Positions 44,702 through 54,361 of a stretch of 64,000 nucleotides of DNA are shown here, piece by piece; within the stretch, counting starts at the first letter, position 1, and each line of letters begins with the position of its first letter. Origin of the DNA: Bog-756 sp963831535. Its GTDB lineage: Bacteria; Actinomycetota; Acidimicrobiia; Acidimicrobiales; RAAP-2. The notes beneath the pieces were generated by a model. It was not told the origin of the DNA, did no database searches, and saw only the letters and a program-made list of their open reading frames with translations. The stretch spans positions 62,001 to 126,000 of the forward strand of contig CAWHQP010000010.1 in assembly GCA_963831535.1 (NCBI GenBank). The letters run 5' to 3'. The translations under genes were made by a program, and so were the position numbers.

Positions 44702-45649
44702 TCAGGGGCGGGTGACATCCTCGATGACGAATCGATCCCCCACCCGCTGATGGAAATAGAGGGTATTCCCGTCCGCGCTGAGTGCGGGAGCCTCAGCGAA
44801 TCCGGAGATCGAGGCCACCCGCTGCACAGTCCGGAAGGGCTGGGAGACCGAGGTGCGGGACGCCCGGTAGATCTGCGGTACCCCACCAGCGGGGTCGGCA
44901 CGGGTGAAGAAGAGCTCCCGACCGTCGGCACTGACTGACGCCGCGTAGGTGAGCAGACCGGCCTGGTCGACCGATCGGAGTACTTCGGCGCTGCGGGGAT
45001 CCTGCACGAACCCGTTGCCGGCCCTGTCGTAGACGACCAGATCCGCCTGGCTCGGGGCCGACCCGGAGCCGAACTGCCCGACGCTCACGTAGAGGGTGTT
45101 GCCGTCGGGACTCACGTCCACATCGAAATCGACCAACCCCGCGGCACCCGCGGTGACACCGGGAACGGGGTGAACTCCGACCACCGCGCCGGCATTGAAC
45201 CGACCCGCATAGATCGTGGCGAAATGGGGGGCATAGTTCCGGTTGGACACGAAATAGAGGTTTCCGTTCCCGTCCATGGACGGCGTTCCCGACAGGTAGC
45301 CCGCTTGGTTGGCTCCGGCCACCGGCCCCCGGTAGGTGAAGCGCTGCGCCCCCGAGGCCACGGCGTACTGCAGGGCGGGCACCGACGGGGGCACATTGGA
45401 GGTATTGAACACGAGGTACCTACCGTCGAGGCTGACGAACGGCTCCATGGCCGAGCCGGTGTAGCCGACGATGATCACCCGTTGCGGTCGGGAAAAGGCG
45501 CGGTAGCGATCCGAGCCGCCGACCGGTGTCGCCCCGGCCGTTGCGATGACCGATGCGGCGAGCACCACGGCGACAGCGGCGGCTCCGAGACCGGCGAGGC
45601 GCCGACGGACCAGGTGACCTGACTGCGCACGACCCCGGGCCCGCCCCAT
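44702..45649 (-). CDS. Secreted TolB-like beta-propeller protein
   Basis: 315 residues. An Arg-rich N terminus followed by a hydrophobic stretch and ATAGATPVGG suggests a signal peptide. Five WD40/PD40-like strands follow, each with a SxDGxxLYF-type core (VSLDGRYLVF, SPDGNTLYVS, SADGRELFFT, SADGNTLYFH). TolB-like propellers bind peptides or polymers. Start ATG 45649 gives a good signal peptide. It stands alone between two catabolic groups. Confidence 0.82.
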   Translation of the reverse strand: MGRARGRAQSGHLVRRRLAGLGAAAVAVVLAASVIATAGATPVGGSDRYRAFSRPQRVIIVGYTGSAMEPFVSLDGRYLVFNTSNVPPSVPALQYAVASGAQRFTYRGPVAGANQAGYLSGTPSMDGNGNLYFVSNRNYAPHFATIYAGRFNAGAVVGVHPVPGVTAGAAGLVDFDVDVSPDGNTLYVSVGQFGSGSAPSQADLVVYDRAGNGFVQDPRSAEVLRSVDQAGLLTYAASVSADGRELFFTRADPAGGVPQIYRASRTSVSQPFRTVQRVASISGFAEAPALSADGNTLYFHQRVGDRFVIEDVTRP

Positions 45650-45850
45650 CACGCCAGCGTAGGCAGGATTCCACGGCAGGTGCCGATCGGGACGGGTCCT
45701 GTCCGTGGCCGGTCCCCGGCTTTCTTTGACAGACTGACCACTCCCCGGTTGTCCCATCCAGCCGCCGGCGTTGTCCGACCGGGGGACCGGCACCGGACCA
45801 CGACCTCGGCACCTGGGACACGCCGGCCTGCCGCCAAAGGAGACCTGACT

Positions 45851-46681
45851 GTGGACATCACCGGAAGTGCACTGGTCACCGGGGCCAGCCGGGGCATCGG
45901 CCGGGCCGTGGCCGTCGAGCTGGCCGACCGGGGCTTCGCCACGGTGGCCACCATGCGCCATCCCGAGGACGGGGCCGATCTGGCCGACGCATCCACCGGA
46001 CAGCTGACGGTGGTCGGCATGGACGTCACCGACTTCGATCCCGACTCCCTGCCCGGCGATCTGCGGGTCCTGGTCAACAACGCCGGGGTGGACTCCGACT
46101 ACCTGCCCGTCGAACACGGCAATCTGGAGGACTGGCGGCGCGTGTTCGAGACCAACGTGCTCGGCCTGGTGGCCACCACCATCGCCGCCATCCCGGTCCT
46201 CCGGGCCAACCGGCCCGCCGTGGTGTGCAACGTCTCGTCGTCGTCGATCTTCGCCAGCGTCCCGTTCTACTCCACCTACCGAGCCTCCAAGGCCGCCGTC
46301 TCGGCCTTCGGGGACTCGTTGCGTGTCGAGGTGGCGCCGTCGGGCATCCGGGTGGTGGAGATCGTCCCCGGTCCCGTCGACACCGACATGTTCCAGCTGA
46401 GCAAAGGGGAGCCGGCCGCGGCGGGATTCGAACGGTACCGACCGATGGCGGAGCTGGCCGCCCGCCTCCGGGAGGAGCACGCCGACCCCATGGTGGCCAG
46501 TCCAGCCAGTGCGGCCGCCCTCATCGTCGACGCCATCCTGGATGACGACGGACCCATGCGCTACGGCTGCGATCCGCTGTCCATCGGGCTCCTCGACCTC
46601 TGGCGCCAGTCCGACGACGAGACCATGTTCGAACTGACCGGCCGGTCGATACTGGACGGCCTCGACCCCGCCGATCCCTGA
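45851..46681 (+). CDS. Short-chain dehydrogenase/reductase
   Basis: 276 residues, classical SDR. TGASRGIG (10-17) binds NAD(P), NNAG is at 76-79, the catalytic Ser is in CNVSSSS, and Tyr143-x3-Lys147 complete the site. Start GTG 45851 with AAGGAG eight bases upstream. It oxidises or reduces a hydroxyl/keto group. The next gene, 4 bases downstream, is another NAD-dependent dehydrogenase. Confidence 0.92.
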   Translation: MDITGSALVTGASRGIGRAVAVELADRGFATVATMRHPEDGADLADASTGQLTVVGMDVTDFDPDSLPGDLRVLVNNAGVDSDYLPVEHGNLEDWRRVFETNVLGLVATTIAAIPVLRANRPAVVCNVSSSSIFASVPFYSTYRASKAAVSAFGDSLRVEVAPSGIRVVEIVPGPVDTDMFQLSKGEPAAAGFERYRPMAELAARLREEHADPMVASPASAAALIVDAILDDDGPMRYGCDPLSIGLLDLWRQSDDETMFELTGRSILDGLDPADP

Positions 46682-46685
46682 CGCC

Positions 46686-47675
46686 GTGCTCATCCTCCTG
46701 ACCTCGGTGGCCCACGAGAGCTTCGCCGCCCAGCTGGACCGGCCCGGGCTGGAGTGGCTGACCGTGCAGCCCGACGGGACCCTCCGGGACGGGGACGGCG
46801 AGCCCGTCCCATGGGACCAAGCCCGACCCGAGGTGGCCTGGGCGACCTCGGACCTGTTCCGGGAGGGAGCCCCCATCGGGGCGTTCTTCTCCTCGTTGAC
46901 CCGACTGGACTCCCTGCGGTGGTTCGCGTCCCCGGCGGCCGGCTACGACGCCCCCGTCTTCGCCGCGCTGGCCAGCAAGGGCGTCCGGGTCACCAACGCC
47001 CATGTGAACAGCGTGCCCATCGCCGAGTTCGTCGTCCGCTCCGTCCTTGATGAGTTCCAGGGAGCTGGGGAGTGGCGCGCCCTGGCCAGTCGGAGGTCCT
47101 GGCGGGTCCATGACTGGCGGGAGGTGTCCGGCACCACGTGGCTGGTGATCGGCCTCGGTGGCATCGGCACCGAGGTGGCCATACGGGCCAGCGCCTTCGG
47201 AGCCCAGGTCATCGGGTGTCGCCGACAACCCGGTCCCGACGACCCCACCGACCGGACGGTGACGCCGGACAGGCTCCCCGAGGTGGTCGGCCTGGCCGAC
47301 GTGGTCGTCCTGGCCGCTCCGGCCTCGCCGGAGACCACCGATCTGGTGGACACCGACTTTCTGAGCCGGATGAAAGACGGCTCGGTCCTGGTCAATGTGG
47401 CTCGGGGCTCACTCGTCGATGAGGAGGCCCTGGTGGCGGCCCTGGATCGGGGGGTGCCGGCGGTGGCGGTGCTGGACGTCTTCGGTACCGAACCCCTGCC
47501 CGACGACCACCCCTTCTGGACCCATCCCTCGGTGCGGATCACTCCCCACAACGCAGCCGGGGGGTTGGGGCGGCTCCAGCGCCAGGCCGATCTGTTCAGC
47601 GACAATCTCGACCGCTATCTCGTCGGCGAGCCCATGCTCCATGACATCACCGACGAGTTGACCGCACGATCGTGA
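46686..47675 (+). CDS. D-isomer 2-hydroxyacid dehydrogenase family protein
   Basis: 329 residues. The NAD motif is GLGGIG (156-161), and catalytic Arg240, Glu269 and His288 are in NVARGSLVDE, FGTEPLP and HNAAG. Reduces 2-oxoacids or oxidises D-2-hydroxyacids. It starts 4 bases after the SDR gene, so the two are co-transcribed. Confidence 0.92.
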   Translation: MLILLTSVAHESFAAQLDRPGLEWLTVQPDGTLRDGDGEPVPWDQARPEVAWATSDLFREGAPIGAFFSSLTRLDSLRWFASPAAGYDAPVFAALASKGVRVTNAHVNSVPIAEFVVRSVLDEFQGAGEWRALASRRSWRVHDWREVSGTTWLVIGLGGIGTEVAIRASAFGAQVIGCRRQPGPDDPTDRTVTPDRLPEVVGLADVVVLAAPASPETTDLVDTDFLSRMKDGSVLVNVARGSLVDEEALVAALDRGVPAVAVLDVFGTEPLPDDHPFWTHPSVRITPHNAAGGLGRLQRQADLFSDNLDRYLVGEPMLHDITDELTARS

Positions 47676-47711
47676 GGACACCTCCGGCCGAGTACCGGCC
47701 CAGTTCACGCC

Positions 47712-48194
47712 TCAGGAGGCGATCAGATCGGCCCGGTACTCGGGATGTTCGGTCAGCCACGACGACGCCCGTCGCATGCTGTCCTCATTGTTCTTGTTGA
47801 TGAACTTGTAGATGGGCCCCTCGAACCAGCGGAACGGCCATGTGGTCAGGTCGTAGCGCTCGTCGAAGTGAAAGCGGGTGCGGTTGGGGGCCAGGGGCTC
47901 AAGCCGCACGTGACCGATCTGATCGTTTCCCGGTTTCGGGGAGATCATGGTGTAGGTGTAGCCCCGTTCGGGCTCTACGTCGGTGACCAGCTCCAGAGCC
48001 GAGCCCTCCCGTCCGAATGGCATCTTGTAGATGACCCGCCGGAGTCTGCCGTTGTGCTCCCCGTCCCCAGGGAATAGCACCTCCACCCGCCGGACCATGG
48101 GGGCGTAGTCCGTCCAACGGTCGTAGTCCTGGAAGAGCGCCCAGACGCGGGCCGCCGAGTGGGGCATGTCGAACGAGTACCGGTGCTCACGCAT
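47712..48194 (-). CDS. SRPBCC/START-like protein
   Basis: 160 residues with the helix-grip pattern of polyketide cyclase/START-like proteins: the opening strand MREHRYSFDMPHSAARVWALF, then the VEVLFPGDG and RVIYKMPFG strands and a long C-terminal helix. Such proteins bind hydrophobic ligands. It converges on the 2-hydroxyacid dehydrogenase. Confidence 0.82.
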   Translation of the reverse strand: MREHRYSFDMPHSAARVWALFQDYDRWTDYAPMVRRVEVLFPGDGEHNGRLRRVIYKMPFGREGSALELVTDVEPERGYTYTMISPKPGNDQIGHVRLEPLAPNRTRFHFDERYDLTTWPFRWFEGPIYKFINKNNEDSMRRASSWLTEHPEYRADLIAS

Positions 48195-48221
48195 GACCGC
48201 ATCATGGCCGACCGGTAGCCG

Positions 48222-50249
48222 CTATGCCGGGGACGCAGATCCGGGGCTGTCCGGGCCCCGGTCCTCGGACGTGAGCCCGGAGGGTACCGGCGCGGCGGGG
48301 TGCGGCAACCCCAGGAGCTGCTTGATGGTGACCGGCAGACGGGTCACGGCCAACTCGGGTCGGTCCCGCAGGGCCGCCGACAGCACCAGGTCCAGTTGGT
48401 TGTGAAAGATGCGCTGGTACCACTTGTCCGGTTGGATCACCGGGATCAGCACGATGATGTGGTCGTAATCGTTCTCCCGGCGCTCGAACGCGTTGATGAA
48501 CCGGAGGATGGGCCGGGCCACCGAGTGGTACTGGGACCTCAGGGTCACCAGGCGGACCCCGCTGTTCCATTCCCTCCAGGCCCGATCGAGCTCGGCCTCC
48601 CGTTCGACCTCGTCGGAGAACGTGACGGCCAGGGCGATGACGTCGTCCCCCACCGAGAGGGCCTCGGAGATGACGAACGACGTCAGGCGGGTAACCCCAT
48701 TGACCGGAACGATGACCAGGACACGCCCGGGACGGGGAGGCGGCGGTACGGCCCCGATGCCCAGGACCTCGCCGAGACGACCGTAGTAGGCCCGGATGCG
48801 ATGGAACATGACGATGAGCAGCGGGATGACGACGACGACCACCCAGGCTCCCTCGACAAACTTGCTGACGAGGAAGACCAAGGTGGCCACAGCGGTGACG
48901 GCGGCACCGACCCCGTTGAGGGTCGCCTTCCGGCGCCAGTGGAGTGGCCGGTCCTGCCACCAGTGCACCACCATCCCCGTCTGGGCCAGGGTGAACCCGA
49001 TGAAGACCCCGATGGCGAAGAGGGGGATGAGGGTGTTGGTGTTGCCCCGGACGATGACCAGGAGCAGCGCGGCGGCGACAGCCAGCGCCCAGATCCCCTT
49101 GCTGAACACCAGACGGTCACCCCGCAGGGCAAAGGCGTGGGGGAGGTAGTGGTCACGCGACAGCAGGCTGGCCAGCACCGGCAGTCCCCCGAATGAGGTG
49201 TTGGCGGCCAGCCCCAGCACGACGGTGATGGAGATCGAGACGACGTAGTACAGCCAGCCGCGGCCCACCGAGTACGCCATGACCTGGCTCAACACGGTCT
49301 GGCCGGTGCGGGGCCCGACGTGGAACTTGCGGACGAGGACGGCCAGCCCAATGAGCATCACGCCGAGCAGAACCCCCAAGAGGAGCTCGGTCTGCTTGGC
49401 CCTGGTCTGACGGGGCGGACGGAAGAGGGGGACGCCGTTGGCGATGGCCTCGACGCCGGTCAGGGCGCTGCACCCGGCGGAGAAGGCCTTGAGGATCAAC
49501 AGCACACCGACCGGAGCAAGGTTGATCGTGGCCGTCTGGGAGGTCCCGGACTGGGCGAGATTGGGGTCGAGCGGGTGGACGATCCCGATGGTGATGACGG
49601 CCAGCAGGCCCACGATGAACAAGAACGTGGGGAGGAGGAAGGCCCGCGCCGTCTCGCCGAGACCACGGAGATTGAAGACAGTGAGCACGGCCAGTTCCGC
49701 CAGGCACAGGGGGACCGTGGCCCCGGCCAGCGCCGGGAAGGCCGACGTCAGGGCGGCGATGCCGGCGGCGATGGAGACCGCCACGGTCAGGGTGTAGTCC
49801 ACCACCAGCGATGCCGCGGCCACCTGGGACGCACCCACCCCGAGATTGGCCCGGGACACGGCGTAGGCGCCGCCGCCGTGGGGGTAGCCGTCGATGACCT
49901 GCCGGTAGGAGGTGACGAGCAGGGCCAGCAGGGCGACGATGGCGATGGTGACCGGAAGGACCAGGTGGAGGGCGGCGACGCCAGCGGTGCCGAGGACGAG
50001 CACGATGGCCTCGGGGCCGTAGGCCACCGAGGTCAGGGCATCGAGGGAAAGGGCGGGCAGGCCCTCCAGCGGGGTGATCTCACCGTGGCGCGCCTCGCTC
50101 GACTTGAGCGGTCGTCCGATCAACAGTCTCCAGGTGAATGCCAACGGCCTCAGCCGTCCGGCACCGATGAGGTCGGCCCCGGCCTGGCCGCCGGTGTCGT
50201 CAGCGCTCACCGGTACCGCCGTTGAGTCGTTGATCGGTCGACCCGGCAC
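48222..50249 (-). CDS. kimA: KimA-family potassium transporter
   Basis: 675 residues. The membrane part is the APC fold with KimA hallmarks: LLIGRPLKS at the N terminus, LSLDALTSVAYGPE, SYRQVIDGYPHGGGAY, KAFSAGCSALTGVEAI and LAANTSFGGLPVLA. After 12 helices a cytosolic C-terminal domain (about 500-640) carries RVLVIVPVNGVTRLTSF and GVRLVTLRSQYHS as in Bacillus KimA. That protein imports K+ with protons and is inhibited by cyclic di-AMP. The C-terminal tail is acidic/Pro-rich. No ydaO-type riboswitch was recognised upstream. Start GTG 50249. Confidence 0.85.
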   Translation of the reverse strand: MPGRPINDSTAVPVSADDTGGQAGADLIGAGRLRPLAFTWRLLIGRPLKSSEARHGEITPLEGLPALSLDALTSVAYGPEAIVLVLGTAGVAALHLVLPVTIAIVALLALLVTSYRQVIDGYPHGGGAYAVSRANLGVGASQVAAASLVVDYTLTVAVSIAAGIAALTSAFPALAGATVPLCLAELAVLTVFNLRGLGETARAFLLPTFLFIVGLLAVITIGIVHPLDPNLAQSGTSQTATINLAPVGVLLILKAFSAGCSALTGVEAIANGVPLFRPPRQTRAKQTELLLGVLLGVMLIGLAVLVRKFHVGPRTGQTVLSQVMAYSVGRGWLYYVVSISITVVLGLAANTSFGGLPVLASLLSRDHYLPHAFALRGDRLVFSKGIWALAVAAALLLVIVRGNTNTLIPLFAIGVFIGFTLAQTGMVVHWWQDRPLHWRRKATLNGVGAAVTAVATLVFLVSKFVEGAWVVVVVIPLLIVMFHRIRAYYGRLGEVLGIGAVPPPPRPGRVLVIVPVNGVTRLTSFVISEALSVGDDVIALAVTFSDEVEREAELDRAWREWNSGVRLVTLRSQYHSVARPILRFINAFERRENDYDHIIVLIPVIQPDKWYQRIFHNQLDLVLSAALRDRPELAVTRLPVTIKQLLGLPHPAAPVPSGLTSEDRGPDSPGSASPA

Positions 50250-50384
50250 AGGGTGACAGAGCTGGAGTCATTCCGTGTGGAGTAAAGCACCACCGGTCCG
50301 CAGGGCGACGGATGCCACCCCGGCGGGAACTACCATCGACCGGTCAGCAGCTATGGGCGGGAGCGCCCGCCTGGGGAGGTCATC

Positions 50385-51206
50385 GTGAACTATCCGTTGG
50401 ATGTCGGTGGGGTCGGGGACTATCCGGTGAAGGTGGGAAGCATGCTGCTCACCCTGGTCGACCCGGCCGCGGGCTACGAGCGGGCCTACAACCGCTGGTA
50501 CGAGCGTGATCACTACTACGCCGGGTGCCTGGTCGGTCCCTGGCTATTCGCCGGGAGCCGCTGGGTGGCCCCCCGGCAGCTGAAGGACCGGCGCTGGCCA
50601 TCCGAGAGCATCATCGCCCGGCCGGTGGACGCAGGCAGCTACGTCGCCATCTACTGGGTGGAGCAGGGCCACCACGACGACCACTTCGAGGAGTGGGCCG
50701 TCCCCCAGGTCCGCGAGCTCTACGCCGGTGGTCGGGGCTTCCCCGAGCGGACCCACGTCCACACCGCCCTGTTCAACCAGTTGGCCACGGTGTACCGCGA
50801 TGAGGACCCGGTTCCCGTGGAGCTGGCTCTCGACCATCACTACGACGGATTGATCATCCTCTGGTGGGACGCCCGATCGGGTACGGCCGAGGAACTCCAG
50901 GGACATCTGGCCGATGCCCACCTCGGACCCTTGCTCGAGGGATCGGACATCGAGATGGCGGCGTCCTGGGTGCCGTCGGTACCCGACGAGGGACCCCGTG
51001 ACGTGCCCATGGACCTGGGTTCACCGGCGGGGGGCACCGACCGGCTGGTCCAGCTGCTGTTCGTGGGAGGAGACACGGAGGCCTCCCTCGACCGCGTGCG
51101 GAGGTACACCGACGGCGTGGAATCGGCCGGCTTGGCCGATCTGCTGCTGGCCGCCCCGTTCTTCCGCACCGTGGTCGGTACCGACACCTACGTGGACCAG
51201 CTCTGA
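50385..51206 (+). CDS. Hypothetical protein, possible dimeric alpha-beta barrel (EthD-like)
   Basis: 273 residues in two similar halves, each starting with a strand followed by a helix with acidic residues (LLTLVDPAAGYERAYNRWYE in the first). This resembles EthD-like or antibiotic-biosynthesis-monooxygenase barrels. Cofactor unknown. Start GTG 50385 with GGGGAGG six bases upstream. It is followed 43 bases later by a VOC protein, suggesting a shared catabolic or detoxification role. Family not confirmed. Confidence 0.75.
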   Translation: MNYPLDVGGVGDYPVKVGSMLLTLVDPAAGYERAYNRWYERDHYYAGCLVGPWLFAGSRWVAPRQLKDRRWPSESIIARPVDAGSYVAIYWVEQGHHDDHFEEWAVPQVRELYAGGRGFPERTHVHTALFNQLATVYRDEDPVPVELALDHHYDGLIILWWDARSGTAEELQGHLADAHLGPLLEGSDIEMAASWVPSVPDEGPRDVPMDLGSPAGGTDRLVQLLFVGGDTEASLDRVRRYTDGVESAGLADLLLAAPFFRTVVGTDTYVDQL

Positions 51207-51249
51207 GGCCCGTTGTGCGGACGGACCTCCAGCCCGGGAGCGGGTGGCG

Positions 51250-51684
51250 ATGAGCACAGCCGGCGATCCGCCACCTGAGCCTGCCCCCTTCACCGGGCTC
51301 TCCCATGTCCAGCTGCTCGTCTCCGACGTGGAGGCCTCGGCCGCCTGGTACCGCGCCGCTCTCGGTCTCGACGAGTTCGTCGAGGACCTCTCGGTGGGCT
51401 ACGTAGCCCTTCGCCACCACCCGAGCAAGGTGGTCATCGTGCTCACCACCGGCCTCCGAGACGTCGGCTCGGAACCGCCTGGGCATCCGGGGCCCCTCGA
51501 TCATCTGGCCTTCGCCGTCGCCGACGGGTCGACCCTGTCGGCCTGGGCCGACCATCTGGAGGCGATCGGCATCGATCACCCGGGCATCGTGCTGGAGGAC
51601 GGACGACCGTCCTTGGCGCTGCACGACCCCGACGGGACCGCCATCGAGCTGGTGGCACCCGCTCCCCGCCCGTCCCCGAGCTGA
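51250..51684 (+). CDS. VOC (glyoxalase/dioxygenase fold) protein
   Basis: 144 residues, a VOC pair of beta-alpha-beta-beta-beta units: HVQLLVSDVEASAAWYRAALGL and LDHLAFAVADG, with metal-ligand positions His and Glu (TAIELVAP). A glyoxalase, isomerase or extradiol-type activity is possible. Start ATG 51250. Probably in one unit with the preceding EthD-like gene. Confidence 0.85.
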   Translation: MSTAGDPPPEPAPFTGLSHVQLLVSDVEASAAWYRAALGLDEFVEDLSVGYVALRHHPSKVVIVLTTGLRDVGSEPPGHPGPLDHLAFAVADGSTLSAWADHLEAIGIDHPGIVLEDGRPSLALHDPDGTAIELVAPAPRPSPS

Positions 51685-51739
51685 CCGGCCGACGGCCCGG
51701 CGGGCACCCCGGCAACCGGACATCCGAGCCGCCCCCGGA

Positions 51740-52360
51740 CTACATCCCGAGCGGGGCGGAGCGGAGCCGAGCGACTAGGTCGGCGTCGCCACTGATCTCC
51801 ACCCGGGCGGCGGCCTGGCGGCCCGCCCCGAACAGGATGAGTTCACCAGGGTCGCCGGCGATGCCCACCTCGGGGCCACTGCCGGCCACCTTGGGGGCTC
51901 TGCCCGCCGAGCTGAGCGCGATCGTGGCGTCAACGTTCCGGGCCATTCCCTTGGCACCGACCCGCTTCCACAGGGAGTCGGACAACGAGGGAGGGAGGGG
52001 CCGGGGCTCCCACTCCGGTTGGGCCCTCCGGACGTCCTCCACATGGATGAAGTACTCGACGGTGTTCATAGCGGGATCGAACGGTCGCAGCAGGGCCGGC
52101 GGGCCACCTCGGACTGCGTCGATGAGTTGCGACCAGGTCATCCGGTCGCGGGCGGCCATCCGGACCCGCTCGGTGTAGCCGGCCAACGGCGGCCAGACCA
52201 GACCCGGCCCACTGTCCGGTCGCCGCTCTCGAACCACCAGGTGCGCGGCCAAATCGAGCGTGGTCCACCCTTCGCACAGGGTCGGCGCCTCCGGTCCGAG
52301 CTCGACGAACAGGTCGCAGAGCGCATGGCGCTCCCGTTGGGCGTCGGTGTCCGGTGGCAT
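51740..52360 (-). CDS. TIGR03085-type DinB-like/maleylpyruvate isomerase N-terminal protein
   Basis: 206 residues. Four-helix DinB-like fold with the actinobacterial pattern ERHALCDLFVELGPEAPTLCEGW and TTLDLAAHLVVRERRPD. TIGR03085 proteins are restricted to mycothiol-making bacteria; related members bind a divalent metal and transfer or use mycothiol. No reaction can be assigned here. It converges on the VOC gene. Confidence 0.85.
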   Translation of the reverse strand: MPPDTDAQRERHALCDLFVELGPEAPTLCEGWTTLDLAAHLVVRERRPDSGPGLVWPPLAGYTERVRMAARDRMTWSQLIDAVRGGPPALLRPFDPAMNTVEYFIHVEDVRRAQPEWEPRPLPPSLSDSLWKRVGAKGMARNVDATIALSSAGRAPKVAGSGPEVGIAGDPGELILFGAGRQAAARVEISGDADLVARLRSAPLGM

Positions 52361-52463
52361 GGACGGACACTACGCCCGGTCCCTCACCACGCGCCGTGTC
52401 CCGGCCGCGTGGTCCACACGGACGGCCCGGCGTCGGGACCCCGGGACTCCGCACCCCGGGGCG

Positions 52464-52949
52464 TCAGGGCGCGTGCTGGCGCCAGTAGGGGCGGTCGTCA
52501 TGGCGTTTCTCGACCAGGATGAAGACCGTCCCCCACGGATCGGCGAACCACGAGGTGCGCAGGTCGGCCACGTCGGCGATGCCTGCGGTCACGAACGTCA
52601 CCCCCCGCTGCTCGAGATCCCGACGGGTGCCCTCGATGTCCCGGCAGACCAGTCCCACGTGGGTGAGCCCGGGAAGGATGAGGTCGCGCCGGTCCCCGGA
52701 CACGGACGGCCCGTCGGCGCCCGGGTACTCGATGAGCTCGAGCACATGGTCATCTGCGCCCAACCCGACGATGGCCGCCCTGACCACCACCGGGCTCGGG
52801 AGCAGCTCCCCCATGTCCTCTTCGATGGCTGCACCACTCATCTCGTAGGGAGGGGAGAGCAACCGGAGACCGAGGATCTCCGTGTACCAACGGGTGGCCT
52901 CCTCCAGATCGGGGACGCAGATGGCGGCGTGGGCGAATCCGGTGAGCAT
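52464..52949 (-). CDS. VOC (glyoxalase/dioxygenase fold) protein, methylmalonyl-CoA-epimerase-like layout
   Basis: 161 residues in two VOC halves: HAAICVPDLEEATRWYTEILGL and LTHVGLVCRDIEG, with ligand candidates His and Glu (LELIEYPG). The layout resembles glyoxalase I and methylmalonyl-CoA epimerase relatives. Start ATG 52949, where homology begins; the upstream frame is not supported. Confidence 0.83.
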   Translation of the reverse strand: MLTGFAHAAICVPDLEEATRWYTEILGLRLLSPPYEMSGAAIEEDMGELLPSPVVVRAAIVGLGADDHVLELIEYPGADGPSVSGDRRDLILPGLTHVGLVCRDIEGTRRDLEQRGVTFVTAGIADVADLRTSWFADPWGTVFILVEKRHDDRPYWRQHAP

Positions 52950-53172
52950 GAACCGAGCGTAGGTCCCCACTCCCCCCGGACCCCGTCCTGAGGTAGCGCC
53001 ACCGCGCCTGCAGGCCCCTCTCGGCGACGCCGGGACGCACCCCCCAGCCAGGGAGAACGACCTCCCCGACCGCTCCGTCACGTAGTGTTCCGTCGACCGA
53101 CCCAGATCTTCGGAGCGATCCGGTGGGCCGGACGACGACCGGTGCCGAACGAGTGGAGGAGACGCTCCCGAC

Positions 53173-54264
53173 ATGACCTTTGTTCCCTATGACCGCCCGG
53201 TCCGGGCCGCCTTCGTCGGCCTCGGGCGCATCTACGACCTCAACATGCGGGCCTACGTCGACAACCCTGACGTCGAAGTGGTGGCCCTGGTGGACCCGAG
53301 CGAGGAACGCCTAGCCGAGCGCCAAGCCGACTGGCCGGAGGCACAGACCTTCGCCAGCGTGGCGGAGCTGGCCGCCAGTGGTCTCGAGGTGGACGCCGTC
53401 GAGGCGCTGTTGCCCATCCCGCTCCACGTTGACGGGGTCATCGAACTGTTCTCCCACGGATGGCATGTGAACCTGCAGAAGCCCATGTGCAACGACCTGG
53501 ACAGCGCGGCCCGGATGGTGGAGGCGGCGAAGGCCCACGACCGACAGTTCCGGGTCATGGAGAACTACATCTTCTACGAACCGCTGGTCCGGCTCAAAGA
53601 GACGGTGGAGTCCGGCGCCATCGGTCCGGTGAGCGGCTACCACATGAAGATGGTGGCCAGTGGGCTGGGTGGCTGGGAGGTACCCGGCAGCAGCTACGAG
53701 TGGCAGTTCAAACAGATGAAGGTGGGCCGCGGCATCCTGGTCTTCGACGACGGCTGGCACAAGCTGGCCACCGCCCTGTGGTTGTTCGGACCCATCCGCG
53801 AGGTTCGGGCCTGGTTGGGGGGGACCGAGGTCATGGAAGGTCTCGAGATCGATGCTCCGGCCACCCTGATCTGGGAGCACGAGAACGGGATCCGGGGCGT
53901 GTGGGATATCACCCTGGCTCCCGACATGTATCTGCGGTCCGACTACTACACCAACGATGAGCGGTGGGAGGTCACTGGACGCAAGGGCTATGCCCGGGTC
54001 AACCGGTGTACGGCGCGGGGCATACAAGAGCCCAGTCTCGAGGTCTACGCCGACGGGGAGATGCGGTCCTACCATGCCCTCGACGACGACTGGGCCAGCA
54101 GCTTCCGCGACTCGGGCCGCCACTGGCTCCGCTGGCTCCACACCGGGGAGGGCCCCCTGATGTGGAGTGCAGAAGAGGCGGTGACGGTCCTGCGCTTCGC
54201 CCTCGCCGCCTACGCCAGCAGTGAGGCCGGGAGCACCGGCGTAGACCCGGCCTCGTTGCGGTAA
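53173..54264 (+). CDS. Gfo/Idh/MocA-family oxidoreductase
   Basis: 363 residues. The N-terminal Rossmann domain has FVGLGRIY, with VDPSEER binding the ribose; QKPM replaces the usual EKP motif. The C-terminal alpha/beta domain has FDDGWHKL as the likely catalytic His region. The family reduces or oxidises sugars, polyols and similar substrates with NAD(P). Start ATG 53173 with GGAGGAGA nine bases upstream. Stands alone. Confidence 0.88.
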   Translation: MTFVPYDRPVRAAFVGLGRIYDLNMRAYVDNPDVEVVALVDPSEERLAERQADWPEAQTFASVAELAASGLEVDAVEALLPIPLHVDGVIELFSHGWHVNLQKPMCNDLDSAARMVEAAKAHDRQFRVMENYIFYEPLVRLKETVESGAIGPVSGYHMKMVASGLGGWEVPGSSYEWQFKQMKVGRGILVFDDGWHKLATALWLFGPIREVRAWLGGTEVMEGLEIDAPATLIWEHENGIRGVWDITLAPDMYLRSDYYTNDERWEVTGRKGYARVNRCTARGIQEPSLEVYADGEMRSYHALDDDWASSFRDSGRHWLRWLHTGEGPLMWSAEEAVTVLRFALAAYASSEAGSTGVDPASLR

Positions 54265-54361
54265 CGCCGGCTCGGTCAGGGCCCCGCCAGGTCGCCCGAA
54301 GAGGATCACCGGGTACGGAGGGCGAAGTCCCGACCCCGGGACCGGGTGCCAGACTGCTCCG

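Noticed and set aside
46000..46876. Very long minus-strand extension of the TolB-like gene
   Set aside because: The real SDR gene is on the opposite strand here, and a good signal peptide starts at 45649.
50250..50384. ydaO (c-di-AMP) riboswitch before the KimA gene
   Set aside because: No conserved ydaO sequence blocks recognised by eye.
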